The notes beneath the pieces were generated by a model, which was not told the origin of the DNA, made no database searches, and worked only from the letters and a program-made list of their open reading frames with translations. A program made the position numbers and the translations under genes. A stretch of 9,350 bases of DNA from an uncultured bacterium. Lineage in GTDB: Bacteria; Planctomycetota; Phycisphaerae; Phycisphaerales; SM1A02. Each line of letters opens with the position of its first letter. The stretch's first letter is position 1. Positions 1 to 6,894 of this stretch are shown piece by piece. The stretch covers positions 1-9,350 of the forward strand of contig CAIWNO010000109.1 in assembly GCA_903914045.1 (NCBI GenBank). The letters are read 5' to 3'.

Positions 1-152
1 CTTTCGGCCAGCACGCGCGCGGCGTTGGAGTCCTCGCTGTTGGTGCCAATGGAAATACAGGCGCGCACGCCGGCGGCTTCGGCGGCGTCCAATTCCTCTT
101 TCAGGCGATTGCGAAATGGCGCATAGGTGAGATGGCAGTGCGTGTCGATCAT
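1..152 (-). CDS. TatD-family metal-dependent hydrolase (partial, N-terminal 50 residues)
   Basis: The gene reads leftward and leaves the window, so only about the first fifth of a usual 250-270 residue TatD protein is present. It opens MIDTHCHLTYAPF, and the His-x-His at residues 5 and 7 is the first metal-ligand pair of the TatD/amidohydrolase-type TIM barrel. The following helix (about residues 17-29) and the VRACISIGTN strand (about 30-39) also follow the family pattern. TatD proteins are cytoplasmic metal-dependent nucleases or phosphoesterases. The exact substrate cannot be told from this fragment, and a related amidohydrolase is possible. The ATG at 152-150 is the only ATG after an in-frame TGA upstream, so the start is well supported, although no clear Shine-Dalgarno is seen. 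The gene is divergent from the act operon and probably unrelated to it. Confidence 0.8.
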   Translation of the reverse strand, partial: MIDTHCHLTYAPFRNRLKEELDAAEAAGVRACISIGTNSEDSNAARVLAE

Positions 153-560
153 GTTGAACTTGGCTTGACCGTACCACTCATTGGGTCTTGCGGATATACA
201 AAATCAAGGCGAGGCTTTAGAGTCCTATAAAATTTAAAGCAATCTGGTTAGGGGTTCAAGGCCTGACTAATTGCTGTAAAGACATATAAGACAAGTACTT
301 AAGCAAAATAATCAGCGAGCCAGCCGTGGTTCATGCCGGGACATTATATGGATGACTTACAAAGGCCAGGTTTAGTGGACTAGCAAACGATTGGTGCCTG
401 AACAATTGCGGCGGCAATAGGCTTAAAATTGACATTTATCTTCGTGATCATGTGCCCCCAAACTACGCACGCAATACAAGAGAAATTGTCTGAAATATTT
501 GCCACTTCGCGCAGCTCAATTGCGGCGACCTATTTTTTCCCATCAAATGTTTTGTCATTG
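153..560. other. Divergent intergenic region, no gene recognised
   Basis: This stretch is more AT-rich than the flanking genes, with no long open frame, and no tRNA or rRNA could be recognised. A weak candidate promoter for the leftward hydrolase gene lies on the - strand: TTGAAC (259-254) and TAAATT (236-231) with a 17-base spacer, 4/6 matches to each sigma70 box. A perfect TTGACA occurs on the + strand at 429-434 but has no acceptable -10 box at the right distance. An imperfect hairpin (405-409 with 414-418, outer arm 396-399 with 419-422) and an 11-base direct repeat CAATTGCGGCG (403-413 and 518-528) are the only other structures noticed. Neither has an assigned role. Confidence 0.5.
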
Positions 561-590
561 TTGACGCACGCAGGGCAACACCCGTAGGAT
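561..590 (+). promoter_or_regulatory. Candidate sigma70-like promoter of the act operon
   Basis: The -35 candidate TTGACG (561-566, 5/6 to consensus) and the -10 candidate TAGGAT (585-590, 4/6) are separated by 18 bases. This would place the transcription start near 596-599, leaving a leader of about 60 bases before the actA GTG. The perfect inverted repeat at 602-625 begins right after the predicted start, the usual place for a repressor operator, which lends the promoter some support. It is a consensus-based reading by eye, and promoter consensus in this organism is unknown. Confidence 0.45.
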
Positions 591-601
591 TGTTTATTCA
601 G

Positions 602-625
602 ACATTGTGAAACTTTTCACAATGT
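602..625. promoter_or_regulatory. Perfect inverted-repeat operator, Rex-like (or CRP-like)
   Basis: ACATTGTGAAA (602-612) and its exact reverse complement TTTCACAATGT (615-625) flank a 2-base centre. The inner part, TTGTGAA (605-611), four bases, then TTCACAA (616-622), is an exact match to the known operator pattern of Rex, a repressor that senses the NADH/NAD+ ratio and controls respiratory genes. The same bases also satisfy the CRP/Vfr core TGTGA-N6-TCACA (606-610 and 617-621). The position just downstream of the predicted transcription start and 33 bases before the actA start favours a repressor, hence Rex over an activator of the CRP type. The RNA could also fold into a hairpin here. An operator is well supported, but the protein that binds it is inferred. 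Confidence 0.7.
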
Positions 626-641
626 TGCGCTTGCCTCTAAC

Positions 642-646
642 AGGAA
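642..646 (+). promoter_or_regulatory. Ribosome binding site of actA (supports the GTG start)
   Basis: AGGAA lies 12 bases before the GTG at 659, a slightly long but usable spacing. An in-frame TAA at 638-640 means no start further upstream is possible. Confidence 0.5.
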
Positions 647-658
647 CACTTTTCCCCC

Positions 659-1312
659 GTGAGTCGCTTCCTCTTTCCACGCTGGTCCAACGCATTTCTT
701 CCGCTTGTCATTTTGCTTGGCGCAATCGCGCCACTGTATGTGGGATTATTTGTCGCCTATGGGTTCAGTCCAAAAACATTGGAAGCTGGCTACATGCCAA
801 CGCAACCCGTTCCATATAGTCATGCGGTTCATGCGGGCAAGTTGGGAATGGATTGCCGCTACTGCCACACCTCGGTTGAGAAGGCTTCGTTCGCGGCGGT
901 GCCAGCAACACAGACCTGCATGAATTGCCACACGCAGATTCATCGCGAAAGCCCCAAGCTGGAGAAGGTTCGTTCTAGTTACGAAACAGGAATGCCTATT
1001 GAGTGGGTCAAGGTGCATAAACTTGCGGATTACGCGTACTTCAATCACTCCGCGCACGTTGTGCGTGGCGTTGGTTGCGTTGAGTGCCACGGACGAATTG
1101 ATCAAATGACCGTGGTGTACCGCGTGGCTCCGCTTTCAATGGGTTGGTGTTTGGAATGCCATCGCAATCCAACCGATCGCATTCGTCCGCCTTCCATGGT
1201 GACGCAAATGGCGTGGGACCAAAATAAAGAAATGACCCAAGCGCAACGCGTCGAGTTGCAAAATCTCAACAACATTCACCCCAACGATAATTGCTCAACA
1301 TGCCATCGATGA
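659..1312 (+). CDS. actA: ActA, pentaheme cytochrome c subunit of alternative complex III
   Basis: This 217-residue membrane-anchored multiheme cytochrome carries electrons on the periplasmic side of ACIII towards a cytochrome c or oxidase. One N-terminal hydrophobic segment (about residues 12-35) acts as an uncleaved anchor. Five CxxCH heme-attachment motifs follow, at residues 66-70, 87-91, 140-144, 164-168 and 212-216, and the last sits one residue from the C terminus. Extra histidines (for example His55, His58, His95, His130 and His133) are candidate distal heme ligands. Five hemes, one anchor and first place in the operon are all typical of ActA. The start is GTG, chosen because an in-frame stop lies 7 codons upstream and an AGGAA precedes it. 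The TGA stop overlaps the actB ATG as ATGA (1309-1312), implying translational coupling. Transcription probably starts near 597 under the palindromic operator. Confidence 0.93.
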   Translation: MSRFLFPRWSNAFLPLVILLGAIAPLYVGLFVAYGFSPKTLEAGYMPTQPVPYSHAVHAGKLGMDCRYCHTSVEKASFAAVPATQTCMNCHTQIHRESPKLEKVRSSYETGMPIEWVKVHKLADYAYFNHSAHVVRGVGCVECHGRIDQMTVVYRVAPLSMGWCLECHRNPTDRIRPPSMVTQMAWDQNKEMTQAQRVELQNLNNIHPNDNCSTCHR

Positions 1313-4300
1313 GTTCACCAAAAGATATTTCTCTGCCGATCAATGACGCGCAACAAAGTGGTTGCGGTTGCGGATCAACGAAAGATGTGTCGGCGCAACA
1401 AAGTGGTTGCTGTTCAACGCAAGACGTGTCCACGAAACAAAGTGGTTGCGGCTGCGGTTCAACACAAGACGCGTCGGCGCAAAATAAAAATGCGGCCACG
1501 GGTCGTTCATTGTGGCGTTCTCTTGAAGCGCAATCCGCCGACGCGCAAACCAGCGAATTTATCGCGCGCGAATTTTCATCGGCCAGCGATGTGCTTGAAG
1601 GCGACGATCGACGCAACTTCATCAAGATCATGGGCGCGGGATTTGCGCTTGCGGGTCTTGGACTCACGGGTTGCCGCCGATGGCCGGAATCCAAAATTGT
1701 TCCAAACGCAAGTCAGCCCGCCAACCGCACGCCTGGCGTGTCGGTGACGTATTCAACCGCCGTTGATTTCATGGGCATTGGGTACGGACTTCTCGCCACA
1801 AGTTTCGACGGCCGGCCAATCAAACTCGACGGCAATTCCGCGCATCCATATTGGGGCGGCACTTCCACAAGTTGGATGCAGTCGCGCGTGCTTGAACTGT
1901 ATGACCCCGATCGCAGCCGCCAAGTCTTTCGCGCGGGCAAGCCATCAAGTGATGCTGAATTTAAAACGTGGCTTGGCGAACGCGCCAAAGCCATGCAAGC
2001 CAAGCAGGGCGATGGCCTAGTTGTTCTCACGGAAAAAACTTCCAGCCCAACCATGATGGACATGGTCGCGCGCTTCACGCAGACTTTCCCAAAAGCAAAA
2101 GTTGTGCAGTGGAACCCCATCTTTGGCACCACACACAGCGAAGGTTCGCGCATTGCGTTTGGCCAGCCAACGCGCGCGCAACCGCAACTGGAAAAAGCCA
2201 CCGTCATTGTGGCGCTTGATTGGGATCCATTGTCCGCAAGTCCATTCTCGCTTCGCAACACGCGCGCATGGGCCGATGGCCGCCGTGTGCGCGCCGAGGA
2301 TCCAAGCAAGCAAACGCAAAACAGAATGTATGTGGTTGAAGCGGGCGTAAGCGTTTCTGGAATGGCCGCCGACAGTCGCTTGGCCGTTCGACGCGGCGAT
2401 ATGCCGGTGTTTGTGGCCATGATCGCGCAAGCGCTTGGCATGACGGCTGACTCAACATTGAAGTCCGCCATTGATCGCCTGGCTTCTTGTCCCGCGGCAA
2501 AAAATATTTTGGGCGAGCCTGAGAAAAAAATCTTTGAGCAACTTGTGAAGGACTTGAAAGGCGCAAAAGGTTCATCCGTGTTGGTGTGTGGCGATGGCCA
2601 ACCCGCGGAAGTTGTCGCGCTAGTGGCCGCCATCAATGAATCGCTTGGCGCCAACGGCACAACGCTGAACATGGAGCCAATGACCGACGACTCCATGGGC
2701 TTGCCTGAACTTGTGAAGTCCATGAACGCGGGCCAAGTTGACACGCTCATGATTCTTGGCGCCAATCCTTGCTACAACGCTCCAGCTGATTTGGATTTCT
2801 CCAAGGCCATGGGCAAGGTTGCAAACGTAGCGCGCGTGGCGTATTACCGCGACGAAACCAGCATGGACCCCGCGTGCACATTCCATGTGCCGCAGTCGCA
2901 CTTCTTGGAAAGTTGGGGCGATGTGCGCGCGCCAGACGGAACTTTTTCCGTGCAACAGCCGCTGATTCAACCCATGATTGATCCAGCGCAAGGCGGACAC
3001 AGCGCCATTGAAGCGCTGGGCATGTTGCTGACAAGCACGCTTGGTGATTCGCAACCACAAGATGGATACGCCATGGTGCGCCGCACGCACATGGCCATGA
3101 GCGGACTCACTGGTTCAACTTTTGAAGCCGCGTGGCGCACGTGGCTTGACACTGGAATCATCGCGGGTAAGCCAATCACCAGCGTGAATGTTTCTTCACG
3201 CGCTGGCGACATTGCGCGCGCCGTGAACACGCTCGCCGACGCGCAACCCGCCAACCGCGACGCCAGCGTTGAATTGTGTTTCATGAATGACGCGCGCGTA
3301 TTTGATGGCAGCCTGGCCAACAGCGGTTGGTTGCAAGAACTTCCAGATCCTGTCACCAAGATCACGTGGGACAACGCGCTGCTTATGTCTGTGGCAACAA
3401 TGCGCCGACTTGGTCTAAGCCAAGGCAGCATGGTCACCGTGACCGCGGGCGGGCGCAGCATGCAAGCCGCGGCTTTTCCAGTTCCAGGCATGGTTGATGA
3501 TTGCGTTTCGATCACGCTGGGTTGCGGTCGCGGCGAATCCGCTGGTCGACTTGCGGTTGGAGCCGGTTTCAACGCGTATCCAATGCGCACAACTTCCGCC
3601 ATGCGCCTTGTGCGCGCAGCAACAGTGCAGGCCACCGGCGCCATGTACACATTTGCGCACACGCAAGATCACGGCAGCGTTGACGCCGCGCTTATTCCAA
3701 GCGTGCCGCACGACGGCATTCAAGAACGATTGCCAACACTTGTGCGCCAGACTTCGCTTGATTCGTACAAGACCCATCCAGATTTCGCCGGCCATGCGGT
3801 GCACATGCCGCATCGACTTTCACTGTGGCAAGAAAATAATTTGGACGGCGCGCATTTCCGATGGGCTATGTCGGTGGATCTCACCACATGCACTGGTTGC
3901 AGCGCGTGCGTGACCGCGTGCCAGGCGGAAAATAATATTCCAATCGTGGGCAAGGACCAAGTGAAGCGCGGCCGCGAAATGTTCTGGATTCGCATCGATC
4001 GATATTTCCGCGGCGCCGATCCAGCCAAGCCAAACGGTTTCGCCATTCAACCTGTGGCGTGCATGCACTGTGAAAATGCGCCGTGCGAGCAAGTGTGTCC
4101 CGTTGCCGCAACCGTGCATGACGCCGACGGCATTAACAGCATGGTGTACAACCGCTGCATTGGCACGCGCTATTGCAGCAACAATTGCCCGTATAAAGTG
4201 CGGCGTTTCAATTTCTTTGATTATCAACGGCGCGAACCCGTGCGCGAGCAAAGTGGTCCGCTGGCCGTGAAGCCCGAGTATTACGTTGAGACTGGTCCGG

Positions 4301-4743
4301 ACGTCTTGGTGCGAATGCAATTTAATCCAGAAGTCACCGTGCGCATGCGCGGCGTCATGGAAAAATGTTCGTTCTGCGTGCAGCGCATCGCGGCGGCCAA
4401 AATTAAGTACAAGAATCAATGGGTGAAAGCTGGCGGAACAAGTGGCGGCACGTCCAACTTTTCCATTCCAGATGGCGCCGTTATCACCGCGTGTCAACAA
4501 GCGTGTCCCGCGCAGGCGATTGTATTTGGCGACTTGAACGATCCAAAGAGCCAAGTGAGCAAGTTGCACGCCAACAAACTTTCATACGGCATGCTTGAGG
4601 AGTTGAATGTGAAGCCACGCGTGAAGTACATGGCGAAGGTCATGAATCCTGCGGTTGATGATGTGCAACACGAAGGTCATTCATATTCGCCCACCCATGA
4701 GCACGCCGCAAGCCCCAACAATAATCATGGAGCGCAATCATGA
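1309..4743 (+). CDS. actB: ActB, molybdopterin oxidoreductase-like/iron-sulfur fusion subunit of ACIII
   Basis: The protein is 1144 residues from the ATG at 1309. In-frame starts at 1300 (ATG) and 1291 (TTG) would add 3 or 6 residues; 1309 is preferred for its ATGA overlap with actA, though no Shine-Dalgarno is visible. In order it has a Cys/Gly-rich triple repeat (14-56), an RSLWRSLE segment of the kind found before the Tat motif in ActB proteins (about 66-73), a Tat motif DDRRNFIK (99-106) with hydrophobic core and lipobox-like LTGC ending at Cys122, a large molybdopterin-oxidoreductase-like region (about 130-800), and a four-cluster ferredoxin domain. The cluster motifs are CxxCxxCxxxC (861-871), CxxCxxxxCxxxC (918-930), CIGTRYCSNNC (950-960) and CSFC (1020-1023) with CQQAC (1062-1066). 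Thr953 replaces the second Cys of the third motif, as expected for a [3Fe-4S] cluster. From family knowledge the upper domain holds no Mo cofactor and the clusters receive electrons from ActC. In some lineages the two halves are separate genes; here they are fused. Confidence 0.95.
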   Translation: MSSPKDISLPINDAQQSGCGCGSTKDVSAQQSGCCSTQDVSTKQSGCGCGSTQDASAQNKNAATGRSLWRSLEAQSADAQTSEFIAREFSSASDVLEGDDRRNFIKIMGAGFALAGLGLTGCRRWPESKIVPNASQPANRTPGVSVTYSTAVDFMGIGYGLLATSFDGRPIKLDGNSAHPYWGGTSTSWMQSRVLELYDPDRSRQVFRAGKPSSDAEFKTWLGERAKAMQAKQGDGLVVLTEKTSSPTMMDMVARFTQTFPKAKVVQWNPIFGTTHSEGSRIAFGQPTRAQPQLEKATVIVALDWDPLSASPFSLRNTRAWADGRRVRAEDPSKQTQNRMYVVEAGVSVSGMAADSRLAVRRGDMPVFVAMIAQALGMTADSTLKSAIDRLASCPAAKNILGEPEKKIFEQLVKDLKGAKGSSVLVCGDGQPAEVVALVAAINESLGANGTTLNMEPMTDDSMGLPELVKSMNAGQVDTLMILGANPCYNAPADLDFSKAMGKVANVARVAYYRDETSMDPACTFHVPQSHFLESWGDVRAPDGTFSVQQPLIQPMIDPAQGGHSAIEALGMLLTSTLGDSQPQDGYAMVRRTHMAMSGLTGSTFEAAWRTWLDTGIIAGKPITSVNVSSRAGDIARAVNTLADAQPANRDASVELCFMNDARVFDGSLANSGWLQELPDPVTKITWDNALLMSVATMRRLGLSQGSMVTVTAGGRSMQAAAFPVPGMVDDCVSITLGCGRGESAGRLAVGAGFNAYPMRTTSAMRLVRAATVQATGAMYTFAHTQDHGSVDAALIPSVPHDGIQERLPTLVRQTSLDSYKTHPDFAGHAVHMPHRLSLWQENNLDGAHFRWAMSVDLTTCTGCSACVTACQAENNIPIVGKDQVKRGREMFWIRIDRYFRGADPAKPNGFAIQPVACMHCENAPCEQVCPVAATVHDADGINSMVYNRCIGTRYCSNNCPYKVRRFNFFDYQRREPVREQSGPLAVKPEYYVETGPDVLVRMQFNPEVTVRMRGVMEKCSFCVQRIAAAKIKYKNQWVKAGGTSGGTSNFSIPDGAVITACQQACPAQAIVFGDLNDPKSQVSKLHANKLSYGMLEELNVKPRVKYMAKVMNPAVDDVQHEGHSYSPTHEHAASPNNNHGAQS
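1348..1476 (+). repeat. Three-copy in-frame tandem repeat encoding a Cys/Gly-rich segment of ActB
   Basis: There are three consecutive units, 1348-1392 (45 bases), 1393-1431 (39) and 1432-1476 (45), encoding AQQSGCGCGSTKDVS, AQQSGCCSTQDVS and TKQSGCGCGSTQDAS. The middle unit lacks exactly two codons. Between copies most differences are third-base changes (GGT/GGC, GAT/GAC, ACG/ACA, TCG/TCC), so the repeat has evolved as translated protein. This supports an actB start upstream of it. Six cysteines result in 43 residues. No function is known to me. The segment lies before the Tat signal, so it would be cytoplasmic or removed on export. Confidence 0.9.
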
Positions 4744-6278
4744 GTTCGCTTCCTATGAATCGTCCAACCGCGCTTCCTGGTTTTCAGGAATCGGACAACA
4801 CCGCGGAAAACCCAGGCGTGCGCGCGCCGCTTGTGTTGAACATGGATCGCTTTGGGCAAGTCACGCGCCAAGTGTGCCAAGTTGCGGAATCCAAGAAGCC
4901 GCCGTTTGCGTGGTACGCCGCGTTCACAATCAGTTTGGGTCTTGTCGGCTTGCTTGGTTTCTGCGTCAACTATCTCATCTTCACTGGCGTTGGCGTCTGG
5001 GGTTTGAACAACCCCGTCATGTGGGCCTTTGACATCACCAACTTCGTGTTCTGGGTCGGCATTGGCCACGCTGGAACTTTGATCAGCGCAATTTTATTCT
5101 TGTTCAGACAAAAGTGGCGCACGGGAATTAACAGGTTCGCCGAAGCCATGACCATCTTCGCGGTTATTTGCGCCGGACTTTTTCCAGGCATTCACGTTGG
5201 ACGCGTGTGGTTGGCGTATTGGTTATTTCCAATTCCAAATCAAATGGACATGTGGCCGCAATTTCGCAGCCCGTTGTTGTGGGACGTGTTCGCGGTGGGA
5301 ACGTACTTCACGGTTTCATTTGTGTTTTGGTTCGTGGGCATGGTTCCAGACTTGGCCACGTTGCGCGACCGCGCCACTGGACGCATTCAACAATTCGCAT
5401 ACGGATTGTTCGCGCTGGGTTGGAGAGGAAGCAATCGACACTGGCATCGCTATGAGCGCGCGTATTTGTTGCTGGCCGCGTTAAGCACGCCACTTGTGTT
5501 AAGCGTTCACTCCGTGGTGAGTTTCGATTTCGCAGTCAGCCAAGTTCCTGGTTGGCACACCACCATCTTCCCGCCGTACTTTGTCGCGGGCGCCATCTTC
5601 AGCGGTTTTGCGATGGTGGTCACGCTTGCGGTTCCGGCGCGCCAACTTTTCGGCTTGAAGGATCTCATCACGCTGCGCCACTTGGACAACATGAACAAAA
5701 TTATCCTGGTCACAGGATGCATGGTTGGGTACGCCTACTCCATGGAGTTCTTCATTGCGTGGTATTCCGGCGCAATGTATGAGCGCTTCGCTTTCATCAA
5801 CCGCGCCTTCGGACAATATTGGTGGGCGTATTGGATCATGGTTAGTTGCAATGTGATCACGCCGCAATTGTTCTGGTTCAAGAGCATCCGCACCAGCATT
5901 CCAATTATGTTCGCGCTGTGTCTGGTGGTGAATATTGGAATGTGGTTCGAGCGCTTCGTGATTATTGTCACAAGCCTGGCCAATGATTTTCTTCCCACTA
6001 GTTGGGACTTCTTTACGCCAACATGGGTTGACATGGGAACCATGCTGGGCGCGTTTGGATTGTTTGGAACGCTCTTCCTTTTGTTCTGCCGATATCTGCC
6101 AATGATCGCGATCGCGGAAGTGAAGGCCACCATGCCGCAAGCCAATCCGCATTGGTCTGGTTACGCCGCGCATGATGATCACGGCCATGCCGGTGGTTCC
6201 GTGAAGCCATCATTTGCAAGTCCCGACGCGCTGCGAAGTCCAGGCAGCGGTCCAGACGGAGGACCATCCGCGCCATGA
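4740..6278 (+). CDS. actC: ActC, NrfD-like quinol-binding membrane subunit of ACIII
   Basis: This is a 512-residue polytopic membrane protein of the NrfD/PsrC family and the expected site of quinol oxidation next to the ActB iron-sulfur domain. After a roughly 55-residue soluble N terminus there are about ten hydrophobic segments between residues 57 and 455. Conserved-looking family stretches include GHAGTLISAILFLFRQKW (109-126), HVGRVWLAYW (152-161), MWPQFRSPLLWD (171-182), SVHSVVSFDFA (255-265) and MWFERFVI (401-408). The C-terminal tail from about 470 is soluble, His/Gly/Pro-rich and probably poorly ordered. Length and topology are normal for ActC. The start overlaps the actB stop (ATGA, 4740-4743) and has a GGAG at 4729-4732, 7 bases upstream. 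The end overlaps actD in the same way. Confidence 0.95.
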   Translation: MSSLPMNRPTALPGFQESDNTAENPGVRAPLVLNMDRFGQVTRQVCQVAESKKPPFAWYAAFTISLGLVGLLGFCVNYLIFTGVGVWGLNNPVMWAFDITNFVFWVGIGHAGTLISAILFLFRQKWRTGINRFAEAMTIFAVICAGLFPGIHVGRVWLAYWLFPIPNQMDMWPQFRSPLLWDVFAVGTYFTVSFVFWFVGMVPDLATLRDRATGRIQQFAYGLFALGWRGSNRHWHRYERAYLLLAALSTPLVLSVHSVVSFDFAVSQVPGWHTTIFPPYFVAGAIFSGFAMVVTLAVPARQLFGLKDLITLRHLDNMNKIILVTGCMVGYAYSMEFFIAWYSGAMYERFAFINRAFGQYWWAYWIMVSCNVITPQLFWFKSIRTSIPIMFALCLVVNIGMWFERFVIIVTSLANDFLPTSWDFFTPTWVDMGTMLGAFGLFGTLFLLFCRYLPMIAIAEVKATMPQANPHWSGYAAHDDHGHAGGSVKPSFASPDALRSPGSGPDGGPSAP

Positions 6279-6892
6279 CAACTCTTTCACCGACAACTTC
6301 ACCCGTTATTCAAGGCAATCAAATTCCGCGCAAGCGCCTGTACGGAATCATGGCGGAGTTTCATGATCCCGCCGCGCTCATGGCGGCCGCGGACAAAGTT
6401 CGCTTGGCTGGATTTCGCTGGTGGGATTGCCACACGCCATTTCCCGTGCACGGACTTGATCAAGCCATGGGAATCAAGCGAACTATTTTGCCGCTGCTTG
6501 TGTTTGGCGCGGGTATGACCGGCACCACGATTGGTTTTTGTTTGCAAGCCTTCACCAACGCCGCAAGCTTTTCAATTTGGGCGCTGGTGTGGGTCACCGG
6601 GTATCCATTCTTAATCAGCGGAAAGCCGCTGATAAGTTTGCCCGCGTTCATTCCCGTCATGTTTGAACTCACCATCTTGCTTTCAGCGCTCAGCGCCGTG
6701 GGCATCATGTTCTTGTTCAACGGTTTGCCGCGCTGGAATCATCCGCTGCTTGCCAACAAACGTTTCTTGCGCGTCACGGACGACCGATTTTTCATCGTGA
6801 TCGAATCACGCGACCCGCGTTTCTTCGCCAGTCGCACCGAACAATTCCTGAAGGATCTTGGCGCCAAGGCCGTCGAGATGGTGGAAGCCTAA
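6275..6892 (+). CDS. actD: ActD, DUF3341 two-helix membrane subunit of ACIII
   Basis: The 205-residue protein starts with a soluble domain (about 20-66, RLYGIMAEFHDPAALMAAAD) that resembles the DUF3341 fold. Two transmembrane helices follow (about 70-91 and 127-149), with a PFLISGKPLISLPAFIPV connector just before the second helix, and a soluble C-terminal domain (about 160-205) holds an RVTDDRFFIVIES strand. No heme or iron-sulfur motif is present, so in ACIII it is taken to be structural, packing against ActC and ActF. The start is the ATG of an ATGA overlap with actC, with GGAGGA at 6258-6263. The stop is followed two bases later by the actE ATG. Confidence 0.92.
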   Translation: MTTLSPTTSPVIQGNQIPRKRLYGIMAEFHDPAALMAAADKVRLAGFRWWDCHTPFPVHGLDQAMGIKRTILPLLVFGAGMTGTTIGFCLQAFTNAASFSIWALVWVTGYPFLISGKPLISLPAFIPVMFELTILLSALSAVGIMFLFNGLPRWNHPLLANKRFLRVTDDRFFIVIESRDPRFFASRTEQFLKDLGAKAVEMVEA

Positions 6893-6894
6893 TC

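Noticed and set aside
149..181. A 10-codon - strand frame (MSGTVKPSST) whose TGA overlaps the TatD-family start as ATGA, like a leader peptide.
   Set aside because: It has no Shine-Dalgarno and no composition suggesting attenuation, and such a short frame next to an ATG is expected by chance.
248..270. GGTTCAAGGCC resembling a tRNA T-loop.
   Set aside because: The arms do not form a 5-bp T stem, and no acceptor, D or anticodon arms are found upstream.
396..422. Imperfect hairpin (ATTGC/GCAAT stem with an outer GCCT/AGGC arm) as a possible terminator.
   Set aside because: The stem is short and bulged, has no run of T after it, and lies between divergent genes where no terminator is expected.
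429..457. Perfect -35 box TTGACA at 429-434 as a second operon promoter.
   Set aside because: At 16-18 bases downstream the sequence is GTGCCC-like, with no credible -10 box.
607..819. Open frame of 70 codons starting inside the palindrome.
   Set aside because: It is a shadow of actA in another frame, and its protein has no recognisable domain, while the 659 frame encodes five heme motifs.
1713..2765. Long - strand open frame (350 codons) opposite actB.
   Set aside because: It is antisense to a confidently identified gene; the long frame follows from the codon bias of actB, and the translation shows no domain.
1309..4743. ActB as an active molybdenum oxidoreductase such as a formate dehydrogenase or a polysulfide reductase catalytic subunit.
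   Set aside because: Fusion to the four-cluster domain and the actA-actC-actD-actE-actF context identify ACIII, whose ActB is known to lack the Mo cofactor.
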